A stretch of 64,000 nucleotides of DNA from Planctomycetota bacterium (GCA_019456195.1 VRUK01000001.1:97333-161332), one strand, 5' to 3'; positions 25,621 through 35,597 are shown, counted from the stretch's first letter. Made by a program: numbers and translations. Notes: a model not told the origin generated them from the sequence alone.

Positions 25621-27450
25621 TTATAATTTGTTTAGTCTGGCTATCGTTCGAGCTACGCGGTCACGGTGGGCTTCGATGGGGGCCGGGTCTTTTGTGAAGT
25701 TGGTCATGTCCTTCGTAATGCTTTGGGGCACCTCAAGCAGAGCGGTGTATTTTTTAAGCTGTTGAGCTGTTAATTTATCCTTTTTGTTTTTTAATAGTCT
25801 GCTCAGAATAGCCATGTACTCGTAATCCTCGATGCCGTCACGCAGCATTTCCCAGCGGATACTGTCAACCGGACCTTCGAGAACCGGCTCGGCGGGATGG
25901 GCATCGGCGGCTGCCTCGGGTGGATAAATGAATCGACCGTCACCGTTGCCCCATGGTTTTTTGACGCCTTTGGGTGTACCGTAACCGACTCGCCAGCCCA
26001 TTGGATCCTGATAGGGATTCTGAGGATGCTCTGCATCAGGATAAGCGGTGGAACTTGTCCAGTAGTTTGACTGCCAGACCAAAATGCCGTCAATTTTGCG
26101 TTTCCAACTCTGCCACAGCCAGACCCGCAGTTCAGTACCGGGGTGGTCGATGAATAAAGTACAATAGGGTGCTTTTGGTCCTGTGCAGACATACCACCAG
26201 AATTTTTCGCCATATTTGCGTCGTTGTTCGGCTGGTCCGTCTTTATGGTTGTTTGAAACAGCGCACCAGATATCCGGCCCGCCGATTAGATTCGGTTCGA
26301 CCTGTTCGGTGAGCATACGAGTGATGTCAGGAGCTGCCTGTTTGAGCTTGGCGAAACCGTTCATAACAAACTCGTAGTCTTTTGGGGCGGGTTCATCGAA
26401 CCAGTAAACAAAGGCCTCGTCAAGCCAGCCTTTTTCACGAAGATGCTCCTGTATTTCACCACAGTATGCGTTAAAGGCGGCTTTGTAATGGGGTGTATCC
26501 TCGCTGAATCCGAGCAGTTCCGGGTCACGCCGTGCATGGAAAGTCCCGCCGCCGAGCCCCGGAATACCGAGCCGAAACGAGTTAAAGTGGTAGTAATCAA
26601 TCCCTCGTTCCATCGCTTTGTCCCAGGCTGTCCAGTCAAATGCCGGCTTAAGCTCTTCGGGTTTAATTGACTCGGTAACTTTAGGCCAGGTAACTGCAAG
26701 CCCATCAAGCGGTGCAGGATTGTAGGGTGATATATGATGGGCGCCGAAGCTGGCCCAGTACTTGTCTATGACCTGACGTTTTTGTTGAAGACCGGAGAGA
26801 TTTTGATAACGGAATACATTGGATGGTGTAAAGCCGAAAGCTGTCGTGCAGGTCATCTGGTCGGGAAGAACGAAATCATAAACCTTCACACGTAGTTTGA
26901 CATCGGCGCTGTAATTTTCTGCGGAAAGGTGAATACTGCCGGTATAGACTCCGGCCGGCACCTGGCTGGGGACTTTGACACGGAGCCAGAACGGCTGATT
27001 TTTATCTGCCTCCAGTTTAATAGCGCCTTTAAGCCGCGGCAGGGGGTCAGGCCAAAGGCCGGGCACCGAGCTTTTGTCGGTGGGGACTGTAATATTGACG
27101 TATCGCACTTTCAGCACTTCCACATTTTCAGCGGGGATGGTTGCTCCGTCGGGGCCGGTTAGAGCGGCGGTGTGCACTGTAAAATCCTGCAAGGAAACTG
27201 TTGGCCTGACTACTAATTGCGCCGCCTCAGCTTCGTTACGGGCCGCACGTATTAATATTGCCCGGCCTTTTATTTTGGGCAGTGCTTTATCAGGACTTAT
27301 TTTCCATCCGGATGAGGCCCACCATAAACCTACCTGCTCGGTGGAAGCGGCAAGCCGCTCACCATACGTTGAGTTTAAATAATCGCTTGTTTGAGCTAAT
27401 ACACTCCGGCTGCTCAGCAATAGTGTCAGGCAAAAAATTATTCTTAACAT
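25621..27450 (-). CDS. secreted DUF4091 protein (glycoside hydrolase-like)
   Basis: The 609-residue protein has a signal peptide (MLRIIFCLTLLLSSRSVLAQ). A beta-rich N-terminal region of about 170 residues is followed by a TIM-barrel-like middle with conserved aromatic and acidic residues, including VYWFDEPAPKDY (a likely catalytic-site segment) and IDGILVWQSNYW. The C-terminus has the DUF4091 signature RWEMLRDGIEDYEYM. Such proteins are thought to act on polysaccharides, often in planctomycetes and Bacteroidetes; the exact reaction is not known. It stands alone as a transcription unit and is divergent from the small gene at 27716. Confidence 0.85.
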   Translation of the reverse strand: MLRIIFCLTLLLSSRSVLAQTSDYLNSTYGERLAASTEQVGLWWASSGWKISPDKALPKIKGRAILIRAARNEAEAAQLVVRPTVSLQDFTVHTAALTGPDGATIPAENVEVLKVRYVNITVPTDKSSVPGLWPDPLPRLKGAIKLEADKNQPFWLRVKVPSQVPAGVYTGSIHLSAENYSADVKLRVKVYDFVLPDQMTCTTAFGFTPSNVFRYQNLSGLQQKRQVIDKYWASFGAHHISPYNPAPLDGLAVTWPKVTESIKPEELKPAFDWTAWDKAMERGIDYYHFNSFRLGIPGLGGGTFHARRDPELLGFSEDTPHYKAAFNAYCGEIQEHLREKGWLDEAFVYWFDEPAPKDYEFVMNGFAKLKQAAPDITRMLTEQVEPNLIGGPDIWCAVSNNHKDGPAEQRRKYGEKFWWYVCTGPKAPYCTLFIDHPGTELRVWLWQSWKRKIDGILVWQSNYWTSSTAYPDAEHPQNPYQDPMGWRVGYGTPKGVKKPWGNGDGRFIYPPEAAADAHPAEPVLEGPVDSIRWEMLRDGIEDYEYMAILSRLLKNKKDKLTAQQLKKYTALLEVPQSITKDMTNFTKDPAPIEAHRDRVARTIARLNKL

Positions 27451-27715
27451 GGGACATCACCTCCAACTGGCTTATATCCAGATAATTTATGTGCCTATAA
27501 GGCACGGTTTTCAGCTTTAATATGGCTGCCAATTTCTGTGGGCCATCACTGAATTTTCAGCTATAACACCTGGTCAGTCAAGAGATTCTTTAGTCAGGTA
27601 TTCATAATTCAGTTCTGGCCGAAGGATGATTGACCCTCAATTACAAAAGCTTTATAATGTATATGTAAATATTGAACCAAACTTTTACGAAATGCAGGCC
27701 GGATAGGTTTTGAAA

Positions 27716-28111
27716 ATGAAAAAGAATTTTGAGCAAATCGCCAAAGAAGTTAACCGATTCAACCCATCGGCAATCAGATTTGTCTATGAGGGACTCAGCT
27801 TTACTGTAAAAAAGATAACTGTCGAGCCCAGACATATCAGCGGCCAAACACTCTGTGAAGGATTGCGAAAGCTGGCTATCGAAAAGTGGGGGAGAATGAC
27901 AATGGCGGTACTGAACAACTGGGGTATTAAAACAACCCGTGATTTCGGTGAAATCGTTTATCTGATGATAAGACACAAGTGGATGAGTGCCGCTGAAACC
28001 GATACGATAGATGATTTCAATGATGTATATGAATTCCAGACTGTTTTCAAAGACCAGTTCGTATTTTTAGAAAGCCAGCCTCAAACCAATTACTTCAAAT
28101 CAGGCGACTAA
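27716..28111 (+). CDS. Minf_1886 family protein
   Basis: The 131-residue protein, started at ATG 27716 with GGATAGG upstream, has the pattern of the Minf_1886 family: an N-terminal FVYEGLSFTVK segment, GQTLCEGLRKLAIEKWG in the middle, and WGIKTTRDFGEIVYLMI toward the end. The family is small, mostly in planctomycetes and verrucomicrobia, with no known function. There is no signal peptide. It is monocistronic between divergent and convergent neighbours. Confidence 0.75.
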   Translation: MKKNFEQIAKEVNRFNPSAIRFVYEGLSFTVKKITVEPRHISGQTLCEGLRKLAIEKWGRMTMAVLNNWGIKTTRDFGEIVYLMIRHKWMSAAETDTIDDFNDVYEFQTVFKDQFVFLESQPQTNYFKSGD

Positions 28112-28445
28112 GAAATATTTAGATTTGACTTTGTATGCTTATTTAACGATGGTCTGCTCAGCATTTTATCAGGGTCAAGCTTATAACAGCTTAGTTTCAA
28201 TTTTGCCATCACGATATTTTTGCTAAATTGTTTTATCCCAGAAATCCCAGTTAGCGTGTTATGTCCTCCGGGATATGTCAAGGTTGTGTAAATCGTATTA
28301 TTTGCGTATGCCGTACTATTATGGGGAGTTAGTCCGATGAACGCTTGACAACTACACGCCATCCAAATGGGATTGCTTCTTTTTCTGGGAAGTTGCATTG
28401 TATTTTCAAAGTATATTTTCCCCCAAACAAGCATCTCAATCCGAT
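28112..28445. other. intergenic region without a supported gene
   Basis: A 108-codon minus-strand frame lies here, but its composition is unlike the neighbours and it shows no ribosome site or family trait. It could be a decayed gene. I see no repeat or RNA structure. Confidence 0.5.
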
Positions 28446-29323
28446 TTACTCTTTGTTCATTTGTTGTAGGAGCAGGTTCACTAATTCTTCATTACCGGAT
28501 TTTTGTGCCAATTCCAATATTGTTTTTTCACGCCTATCCCTAACAGGGCTTTTGATGCTGGCACCTGCATCCAGCAAAGTTTTGACAACAGCAAGATGTC
28601 CATGTTCACATGCATGAAGTAATGCTGTCATTGTTCTTTCTTTTTCATCTGGCGTTATCCCATTTTCCAGAAAAAACTTTATCACTTCCAAATGCCCTGC
28701 TCTTGCTGTCCACTGTAGTGGTGTATAACGTGTGGAGCCAAACAGGCCGGTTGCATTTATTAAAGCTCCCTTTTTCATTAAAAGCTCACAGCATTTTACG
28801 GAGCCACCAATTGCTGCGAGAATGAGCGGCGTATTGCGCGCACCGCTGCGAGCGTTTACATCGACACCTTTGTCTATAAGATAACTTACCATTACTGTAT
28901 CGCCTCTTTGGGCGCCTTGTGCAAAGGAGTGTAACCCTGTTCATCTTGAACGTTTATGTTTGTACCCCATGAGAGGTTTTTTTTCATGCTTTCAAGATCA
29001 CCATTTCCGGCTGACCTCTGCAGCGGGGCAGCAAGAAATACCATATAACTAATAGAAATAAGTCCGGCCAGACAAGCAAATACGGATACGAACTTTGACA
29101 ACCGGGATTTCGCCAGGAAAAATGCCGCAATAACCAGAACCAATGTTCCAATAGCTGGTACTGCAACAATAGAATAAACCGCACTAATCCAACGATACTC
29201 AAGATTAACTGCCGATGGCGATTGTCGGTTCCACACATTAAGAATTGCTAACACAGTTTAAAAAATAGATAAATATGAACGTAAATACCAGGTTATCGTC
29301 TTTTTAGGTTTTTCGTTTTCCAT
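28446..29323 (-). pseudogene. ankyrin-repeat membrane protein, broken by a stop and a frameshift
   Basis: Three pieces line up as one gene. It starts at ATG 29323 (TAGGGAT upstream) with MENEKPKKTITWYLRSYLSIF, then meets an in-frame TAA at about 29258-29260; the same frame goes on as TVLAILNVWNRQ and through two more membrane segments to QGYTPLHKAPKEAIQ, where it stops at 28893. The next ATG (28892) overlaps that stop as TAATG and continues in a frame shifted by one base with MVSYLIDKGVDVNAR. The join falls in the middle of an ankyrin repeat, so a one-base loss explains it. Three more ankyrin repeats follow. It lies 10 bases after the STELLO-like gene, so it was the last gene of that operon. 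Sequencing error or reinitiation remain possible. Confidence 0.75.
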
Positions 29324-29333
29324 TTTTAAATCC

Positions 29334-30455
29334 CTAAGCATCCTGGCGTGCTTCACCCATTGGGTTCTCCCATGTCAGATGGTCTAAACTGGCTTGAGTG
29401 GTCTCCATGGGCTCTATACCATCAAGTTCAACTCCATTTGTAACCCCACTACTTGGGAAATCCGAGTTTATATCTTTCAACCACAAGTCAACAAGACGCA
29501 ACTCATCCTGCGGGACGATTTTTGCTTCTACTAACCGTTCATAACAGATTCGCATGTTCGGCCCAATTTGATTTGTGTTATCTGACAGATTGATATCGCT
29601 GAGCAGTTCCATTATCCTCGCATTATTTAGATAGCCGGAAATTTCGTCGGCAAAATCTTTTATAAGACTGTGCTGGTTTCTGTCCTGAAACATTGTGGCC
29701 TGGCCGAAAGCTATCTGTTTACCCGCTTTATACAGGCATATCTGAGCAATAAACGAACGCCAGATGTCCGTCATCCGAAAACTTACTGTGCAAGGCAAAT
29801 AAAGCAGAACAAAAGCATCAGGCCACCAGATTGTATTCTGGGAATTGAAAGGGCAGAATGTCCCTTGCGAAAGAACGATTGTGTTCGGGCGGAACTTCGT
29901 TTCTGTTTTTGTCGTCAGACGATAAATTGCATCAACATCAGGATCGCCGTCAACCAGGTACTGTTGGATGGGGCAGTCGAAGACGGATTCGCCGGTTAGC
30001 GGACTGGGTATTTCTAAACTCCGATTTATATATTCCAGCGGGAAACCTCGCGGCCAGATTCGCTTGTCAGTAAAATGCCTGTATATATTCTCCCATCCGG
30101 ATTTCTTCACCAATCGGCCTTTCACGCTTTGATCGAGAGAAGTCAGAAAATTATCTTTGGGAATATTGTCGTCATCGGTTTCGGCAATGATCCGGGCGCC
30201 ATCCCGGATAGCTTTAAGATAGCCGATATTTTTGCGGGCGTAGTGGTCCAGCGGGCATTCCTGTGCAAAGTTGCTGTCAAATGCCTTCTGCTCCTCTAAG
30301 GACAGCAGTCTGACGTTTTGACAGTTCCAGTCGGGGGGTGTTTTCCTGTCTGCAACAGCAAGAATAGTCCAGTCTTTTTTCGTATTTGCTATCTTTTTAA
30401 CAGCCTTGGTAGGATAGTTTATAGTTGTAAGGATGACGTATTTTTCTGCCGACAT
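29334..30455 (-). CDS. STELLO-like glycosyltransferase (DUF288 family)
   Basis: The 373-residue protein begins with a GT-A-like strand (YVILTTINYPTKAVKK) and contains the acidic metal-binding segment AETDDDNIPKDNF (about residue 93). It has the long DUF288/STELLO pattern, including PLDHYARKNIGYLKAI and WPRGFPLEYIN. STELLO proteins were first described in plants as Golgi partners of cellulose synthase; bacterial relatives are uncharacterised. There is no signal peptide or membrane segment, so it should act in the cytoplasm. It starts 30 bases after an OGT-type gene, and the two may modify the same acceptor. Confidence 0.7.
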   Translation of the reverse strand: MSAEKYVILTTINYPTKAVKKIANTKKDWTILAVADRKTPPDWNCQNVRLLSLEEQKAFDSNFAQECPLDHYARKNIGYLKAIRDGARIIAETDDDNIPKDNFLTSLDQSVKGRLVKKSGWENIYRHFTDKRIWPRGFPLEYINRSLEIPSPLTGESVFDCPIQQYLVDGDPDVDAIYRLTTKTETKFRPNTIVLSQGTFCPFNSQNTIWWPDAFVLLYLPCTVSFRMTDIWRSFIAQICLYKAGKQIAFGQATMFQDRNQHSLIKDFADEISGYLNNARIMELLSDINLSDNTNQIGPNMRICYERLVEAKIVPQDELRLVDLWLKDINSDFPSSGVTNGVELDGIEPMETTQASLDHLTWENPMGEARQDA

Positions 30456-30485
30456 TATTTTAATCCTGCAATTCCGGCGTTCATC

Positions 30486-32285
30486 TCAGGCCGAATCAAT
30501 CCATCGATGCCACATTTTTCGATATGCTGCTTCGGCCTTCCTGGCAAATCTATTTGCGTCACACAATGCGCTGTCCTTCATTAGCGGCCGCATAGAAGAA
30601 CGAAGCTTAGCAAGAGCCTGAGTATTCGCCGCAAGTGCCGTGGCTTTGGCAACGTATTCGTCCGGTGTAAAAGCCGCAAGGAAACCGAGCCCGACGGTAT
30701 TGAGTATGCTCAGTCCGATACGAGAGGCATGGCACTGGCCGACCTGCGAAATTACCGGTACACCCATCCAAAGGGCCTCGCAGGTGGTTGTAAAACCATT
30801 AGATGGGAATGTATCCAGTGCAATATCCGCTTGCCCGTACAGTCCCAAATGCTCATCCATGGGTTTCCATCCGCAGATAGCCACCCTGCTTGAGCTGATT
30901 CCCCGCTGCTCGAACTGGCTAAAGTAATGCCTGTTCATCCGGCGATCGGTACTCACTCCGAACTTTAATAAAATGCGAGAGTCGCGATTAGCTCTTAGAA
31001 TCCTGGCCCATAGCTTAATAATATGTGGATGTATCTCGCTGCGGCTGTTAAACGAACCAAAGGTGATAAAATCATTTCGAGAAGCCGGCAGTGACGACAC
31101 CGGCGGCGCAGAATCAGAGGGTTTATAACAGAGAAAACCATCCGGAAGAAAGACCAATTCTTCGGTGTTGAATTTTTGGGATTCCGGAGGGTTGGCCAGG
31201 GCATCAGTGAAACGATAATCGATAGCCTCCATTCCTGTCGTATCCGGTGAACCCAGATAGGTCACCTGGATTGGAGCCGGTTTATGTGCCATCATAAGCA
31301 GACGATTGTCGGTAGTGTGGCCTGTAAGTTCCACCAGAATATCGATTTTGTCCCGCTGAATCATATCAACAACCGTGCTATCATCAAGGCCGCGAATATT
31401 CCGATAATGGTCGAACTTTTGCTTGAGCCGTTCGGTAATCTCTCCCGGCATTCTAACATTACCGTATCCAAAAACTTCGACTACTTTAGGGTCATGTCCA
31501 TCCAGAAGCGGCTCAAAGAAATATGCTACCGGATGCGAGCAAAAATCAGGTGAGATGTAGCCTATCCGAAGCCGGCGGTCAGGGTCCGGGACATTGCTGT
31601 GAGATACCTGGCCTAAAGAAACCGGGGCATGAATCCGCCCCCATCTCTCGTGCTCGGCAAAAAGCATCTGAGGATCCAGATTCGGCAGATAATGCAGGTT
31701 AAACAGGAAATTAGAGTGCATCGCCGCATTGGCCGGTTCGATTTCCACGGCCTTTCGAAATAGATTGATACCCTCCTGGGCGTTACCTGCTGCTATCAGC
31801 ATTCTTGCAAGATTGGCCAGGAGTTCTGCGTTGTTCGGGTCCGCTTCGACGGCTTTTATTTGATATTTTATTGCGTCCGACAGATGTCCCATGCACCGAC
31901 AGATATACGCAAGTTCGTTGTACACTAAAGGATGTGGTTCCTGCTGCAATATCTTTTCAAACAAATCTTTGGCCTTGTATATTTTTTTGGTTTGTTTGAA
32001 CAGCATCCCCAGCGCTAACATAATGTCTGTTCTAAGCGGATCCTGGGCAATGATTTCGAGAACGGCCTGTTCGACCTTGTCGTTTAGAAGCCTTGTGGCC
32101 TCTTCTATCCTTCCGCTTGCTACGGCTTCATTGGCTTCGATTAATGATTGTGGCAGCGCGCCTGTCGGACTGGGCAGGTGCAGATTGCCATCTTTAAAGA
32201 TTAATGTTTTCAATCTGCCTTGCTTTGTTTCTGTTTGCATACGCTCGCAGGATTGTCTCATTTTCCCGTTGAGGTTTTGACTCAT
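30486..32285 (-). CDS. TPR-containing O-linked N-acetylglucosamine transferase-like protein (GT41)
   Basis: The 599-residue protein has about three to four TPR units at residues 80-210 (for example HPLVYNELAYICRCMGHLSDAIKYQ and NAELLANLARMLIAAGNAQEGINLF, given here in part) and then a GT41 catalytic region. Recognisable parts are RLRIGYISPDFCSHPVAYF, VELTGHTTDNRL, PAPIQVTYLGSPDTTG and LDTFPSNGFTTTCEALWMGVPVI. The family adds GlcNAc or other sugars to Ser/Thr of proteins, with the TPRs choosing targets. The gene starts a three-gene unit with the STELLO-like transferase and the ankyrin pseudogene. Target and sugar are unknown. Confidence 0.9.
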   Translation of the reverse strand: MSQNLNGKMRQSCERMQTETKQGRLKTLIFKDGNLHLPSPTGALPQSLIEANEAVASGRIEEATRLLNDKVEQAVLEIIAQDPLRTDIMLALGMLFKQTKKIYKAKDLFEKILQQEPHPLVYNELAYICRCMGHLSDAIKYQIKAVEADPNNAELLANLARMLIAAGNAQEGINLFRKAVEIEPANAAMHSNFLFNLHYLPNLDPQMLFAEHERWGRIHAPVSLGQVSHSNVPDPDRRLRIGYISPDFCSHPVAYFFEPLLDGHDPKVVEVFGYGNVRMPGEITERLKQKFDHYRNIRGLDDSTVVDMIQRDKIDILVELTGHTTDNRLLMMAHKPAPIQVTYLGSPDTTGMEAIDYRFTDALANPPESQKFNTEELVFLPDGFLCYKPSDSAPPVSSLPASRNDFITFGSFNSRSEIHPHIIKLWARILRANRDSRILLKFGVSTDRRMNRHYFSQFEQRGISSSRVAICGWKPMDEHLGLYGQADIALDTFPSNGFTTTCEALWMGVPVISQVGQCHASRIGLSILNTVGLGFLAAFTPDEYVAKATALAANTQALAKLRSSMRPLMKDSALCDANRFARKAEAAYRKMWHRWIDSA

Positions 32286-32446
32286 TTATCGTTCTTCCAA
32301 TAAAGCAGACAAGACATTTTAATATAGCCCTTTATTGTATGCTATCGGCAAAATAGGTGTTTTCAGGTAAGATTTTAAACAGCCAAATTCTACTTCCCGC
32401 CAACTGTTATTTGGGTATTGCGAAATAGTGCTGCGAGTAGGCCATA

Positions 32447-32926
32447 TTATTCTAATTCGAGCACAAAAGCTTGGTTGCACCTGCTTGACAGATGCTCCGG
32501 CTCGTATTCTACAAATCCGTAGCTTTTATACAAGCTAATCGCTTCTTTTAATACCGAAGCGGTTTCCAGAGTCATTCTCTTAAATCCGATTTGCCTTGCT
32601 TTTGACAAAGCATCATCCAGCAATAATTTGCCCAGTCCTTTGCCTCTGTATGAGCTGTGTAAATACATCTTGCGAAGTTCGCACGTTGCCTTACCAAGCG
32701 GATACAATCCGTATGCTCCGATGATTGAGCTGTCCTTCTCTTCAAGCACATAAAACGTCCCGCCTCGTTCAAAATAAGATTGCTCGATATCTTTGATGTC
32801 AATGTCCGTGGCAGCCGGGTCAGGCCTGAGGTTATACTCTTTGAGAACTTTATAGACTAACTCTGTTACTTTGCCGCAGTCTTTATTGTTTGCCAATCTC
32901 AATCTCGGCCAGGAGTTTTCCATCAT
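32447..32926 (-). CDS. GNAT family N-acetyltransferase
   Basis: The 159-residue protein has the GNAT fold. Motif A with the acetyl-CoA loop is visible as LHSSYRGKGLGKLLLDDAL (R/Q-x-x-G-x-G pattern), preceded by the strand ELRKMYLHSS; the last part has the SYGFVEYEP pattern of motif B. Two adjacent ATGs are possible starts (32926 or 32923). The substrate is not readable. It stands alone between the glycosyltransferase unit and the small protein at 33061. Confidence 0.85.
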   Translation of the reverse strand: MMENSWPRLRLANNKDCGKVTELVYKVLKEYNLRPDPAATDIDIKDIEQSYFERGGTFYVLEEKDSSIIGAYGLYPLGKATCELRKMYLHSSYRGKGLGKLLLDDALSKARQIGFKRMTLETASVLKEAISLYKSYGFVEYEPEHLSSRCNQAFVLELE

Positions 32927-33060
32927 AATACTTCTCTACAGTCCAGAAATATACCAATGCATGTAATGCAACTTTGAATTGTAACTCATTGTTAATGAGA
33001 AATACAAATTATTAAGATATGGGCCTGATGCTTAAAATGTGGAAAAATTCGGGGGTATGT

Positions 33061-33393
33061 TTAGTCAATCGCCCGAAACAACCCTGTTTCTTCGATAATT
33101 ACAGGATACCCTTCGAGCGTTGACGGTATCTTGTCTTTGAGTTGTTGTGGTTTTGAGGAGGTGAAAATCCTTATACAAGGTTTCCCTTTGAAGAGGCCGA
33201 TTGCGGTACCTTCGACTCCCGGAATGGCCATCCATTGGTCAGTGTTATCTTGAAGGACTTGCTCGATAGTTTTATCCGGCATGGGTTGTCCTTTCTTAAA
33301 ATTGCTGTAACTGGAATAAGTACAGCCGGCAACATTACCGGCTGTTGTTATAGCAATAATATTCAGTAGAATAATTGCACTCCGCCGGGCCAT
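33061..33393 (-). CDS. small exported protein sharing the protease N-terminal domain
   Basis: The 110-residue product has a hydrophobic N-terminus ending in VAGC, which could be a lipobox (residues 21-24). The remaining part contains MAIPGVEGTAIGLFKGKP and TLEGYPVIIEETG, which match MARPGVVGTAVGLNDDGE and DLEGVPVQVVVTG in the N-terminal domain of the serine protease encoded 90 bases upstream on the same strand. It is thus a free-standing copy of that domain. It may act as an inhibitor or chaperone of the protease; this is inference only. Confidence 0.7.
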   Translation of the reverse strand: MARRSAIILLNIIAITTAGNVAGCTYSSYSNFKKGQPMPDKTIEQVLQDNTDQWMAIPGVEGTAIGLFKGKPCIRIFTSSKPQQLKDKIPSTLEGYPVIIEETGLFRAID

Positions 33394-33483
33394 TGAAAGG
33401 TCTCTGTTCTTTCAATCCTTAAAGAAAGCAACTGCCAAGTCCTGCTTTCGCAATTCATTTTCAAGGTTTCAACCAGTGCTTAT

Positions 33484-35019
33484 CTACTCGACGACCATAA
33501 AGGTAGTCAAATCACTGCCTGAAACGTACCCTGCCTTCGAAGCATCTGCTGTGATGTCGTAAGTTCCTATGCCGTCGGGCTTCTTGGTCTTGAAGCTGAA
33601 CTCGGCTATTCCATTGTTGTTTGTCGTTGCGTCGCCAGCGTACCGGCGGTTAGTGGCGGTAGTGATCTCAACATGTACCGCAGCGCCTTCCACCTTATCT
33701 GTTACCGTGACCGTTATTTTTACTCTGTCGCCAAGCGAGTAGATGGTGTTGTCCGTGGTGACCGTGATATTCAGAGTACCTCCACCGGTACCGTCGGAAA
33801 CCGACACGCCCTTGGAGATGAAGTCGGTTGCGTCGTCGTTATCCGTCACAGTCAGGGTCACGGTGTAGGTGCCGCTTGTAGCGTAGGTATGTGACGGATT
33901 CTGTAGCGTCGAGGTCTTGCCATCGCCGAAATCCCAGTACCAGTCCACAATGCTGCCATCGGAATCGGTACTCTGATCCGTGAAGGACGCTGTGAGACCT
34001 GAGGTGGTGAAAGAGAAACCAGCGTTGGGCGGGTTGTTGCCGACGGCACCGCCATCGCTACCGTCAACAGTTACACCAAAGCGACTGAGTACCAGATCAA
34101 TCGGATTGGCGACCGTCATGGTCGAGCTGCCGGCAAACAACAATCCAACTGGATTAGCATTGCCATCATCAGTCACAATCAGCGAACCAGAATCACCTGA
34201 ATCGCTAAAATCACCTGGTTCGATTATGATCTGTTTCACAAATTTCGCTGTCTTGCCGGGGCCGTAACCTACATTGACGGTGGCATTGGTACCTGTAACA
34301 TATCCATTGGTCAGCCCAGTTGTTCGCCCGAATTTCTGTACCTGCTGGCCAATGAAGGCCCCGACGGTGTCCGAGCTTGGTGTCCCATAGCCGCCAGCTG
34401 GTGTGGCAGTGCCAAGGAGCAACGTTGAACTTAGGGCAATGGCCGCATCGATCTCGTTTCTGGCCCTACGACTGAAGACAATCGGCTCGAATTCGAAAAG
34501 CGTGCCAATAACATTATCCGAGTTGTAAACACAGCCAGTGTCGTACAATCCCGGCTGCAATACCTCGCTACCAAGGGGGGCCTCGTTCTCCAGAGCGTAC
34601 ACGTGGTTGTTGCTCAGGGCATAGACATCAGTGCCATCGGTGACTCTGCATCCGATTGTTCCGGCGGAACACTGACCTTCGTTGCCGGTCGAAACACCTA
34701 TCGGCACCGAAAGTGCGAGAATTTCTCCCGTGACTACCACCTGGACCGGAACACCCTCGAGATCTTGAGGGATGCCGGCGACCCCCGGTATCTCCAGCAA
34801 TACCAGGACAGCGTATTCACCATCGTCATTAAGCCCGACTGCCGTTCCGACCACGCCCGGTCTGGCCATCAATATGTCGGTGTGCTTTTCCTGGACATCT
34901 CTGACCCGTTCAAAGGCATCCTCACTACGTCCCTGGGCCATTAAAACATCCGAGAACACCAGGACTCCGAAAATGGCTATGACTACTAACAATACCTTGC
35001 AAAAAATCCGTCTTGTCAT
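33484..35019 (-). CDS. secreted trypsin-like serine protease with PKD and Ig-like domains
   Basis: The 511-residue protein has a signal peptide (to about residue 28), a pro-like N-terminal domain (about residues 35-105), and a trypsin-fold region with a full catalytic triad: His139 in LSNNHVYAL, Asp191 in NEIDAAIAL and Ser277 in SGDSGSLIV. A PKD domain follows (about residues 330-410, with WYWDFGDGKTS and YTVTLTVTDND), then a Big/Ig-like domain to the end. It should cut proteins outside the cell while the C-terminal domains bind surfaces or polymers. The N-terminal domain recurs alone in the next gene at 33061. Confidence 0.85.
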   Translation of the reverse strand: MTRRIFCKVLLVVIAIFGVLVFSDVLMAQGRSEDAFERVRDVQEKHTDILMARPGVVGTAVGLNDDGEYAVLVLLEIPGVAGIPQDLEGVPVQVVVTGEILALSVPIGVSTGNEGQCSAGTIGCRVTDGTDVYALSNNHVYALENEAPLGSEVLQPGLYDTGCVYNSDNVIGTLFEFEPIVFSRRARNEIDAAIALSSTLLLGTATPAGGYGTPSSDTVGAFIGQQVQKFGRTTGLTNGYVTGTNATVNVGYGPGKTAKFVKQIIIEPGDFSDSGDSGSLIVTDDGNANPVGLLFAGSSTMTVANPIDLVLSRFGVTVDGSDGGAVGNNPPNAGFSFTTSGLTASFTDQSTDSDGSIVDWYWDFGDGKTSTLQNPSHTYATSGTYTVTLTVTDNDDATDFISKGVSVSDGTGGGTLNITVTTDNTIYSLGDRVKITVTVTDKVEGAAVHVEITTATNRRYAGDATTNNNGIAEFSFKTKKPDGIGTYDITADASKAGYVSGSDLTTFMVVE

Positions 35020-35597
35020 GATTTCACCCCTTATTAATTTGATTCTTTCAATTTAGTGCATTTTTACATACGGAATTTGATATCATAAGTTCCAAATTTC
35101 AGCTTAACTATATTATTATCGTGATTTTAATCTTATTGTTTAATAGTTTTTGGTTTTCATAAATCAACATTTTTTTGATTCACAAAGATTATCTTAGTGC
35201 AAGCCAAAGAAATGATTTAACAAGTCACCGTGTTTTTTTCATACCATATCCCCCAATACAGATACACTGTCCTTACCTTCTCTCTAAGCTAAAGATATAT
35301 TTTACCAGATTCAGCCTTCAAAGTCAAGGCATATATTCCGAATATTTCAGATTATTTACGAGGGCATGTTTGGCTAACTATATTAACATTAAGGCTTTAT
35401 GGTGATAATAAGGCCGAGAACAAAAGCAGCAAAGGCTGAAAAGGGCCGCTTTGTCTCACAGTGGAAATCCTTGCTTTCAAAGCCTTTGTTCTATATAGTG
35501 AAGCAAAGAGGATCGGTTCGAATCCTGACTTTTAGGTATTTTTATTTTCTAGAGGAAAAAGACAAGTCCCGTTTTCAGAATTGGCCAACAGATGAAG
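35020..35597. other. AT-rich intergenic region
   Basis: No gene can be supported here. Short frames at 35175-35405 and 35399-35626 have no ribosome site and no family trait. A GGTTCGAATCC string at about 35514 recalls a tRNA T-arm, but the flanks do not pair, so no tRNA is called. Confidence 0.5.

Noticed and set aside
28108..28434. 108-codon frame on the minus strand
   Set aside because: No ribosome site, odd composition and no recognisable domain. It could be a remnant, but I cannot support it.
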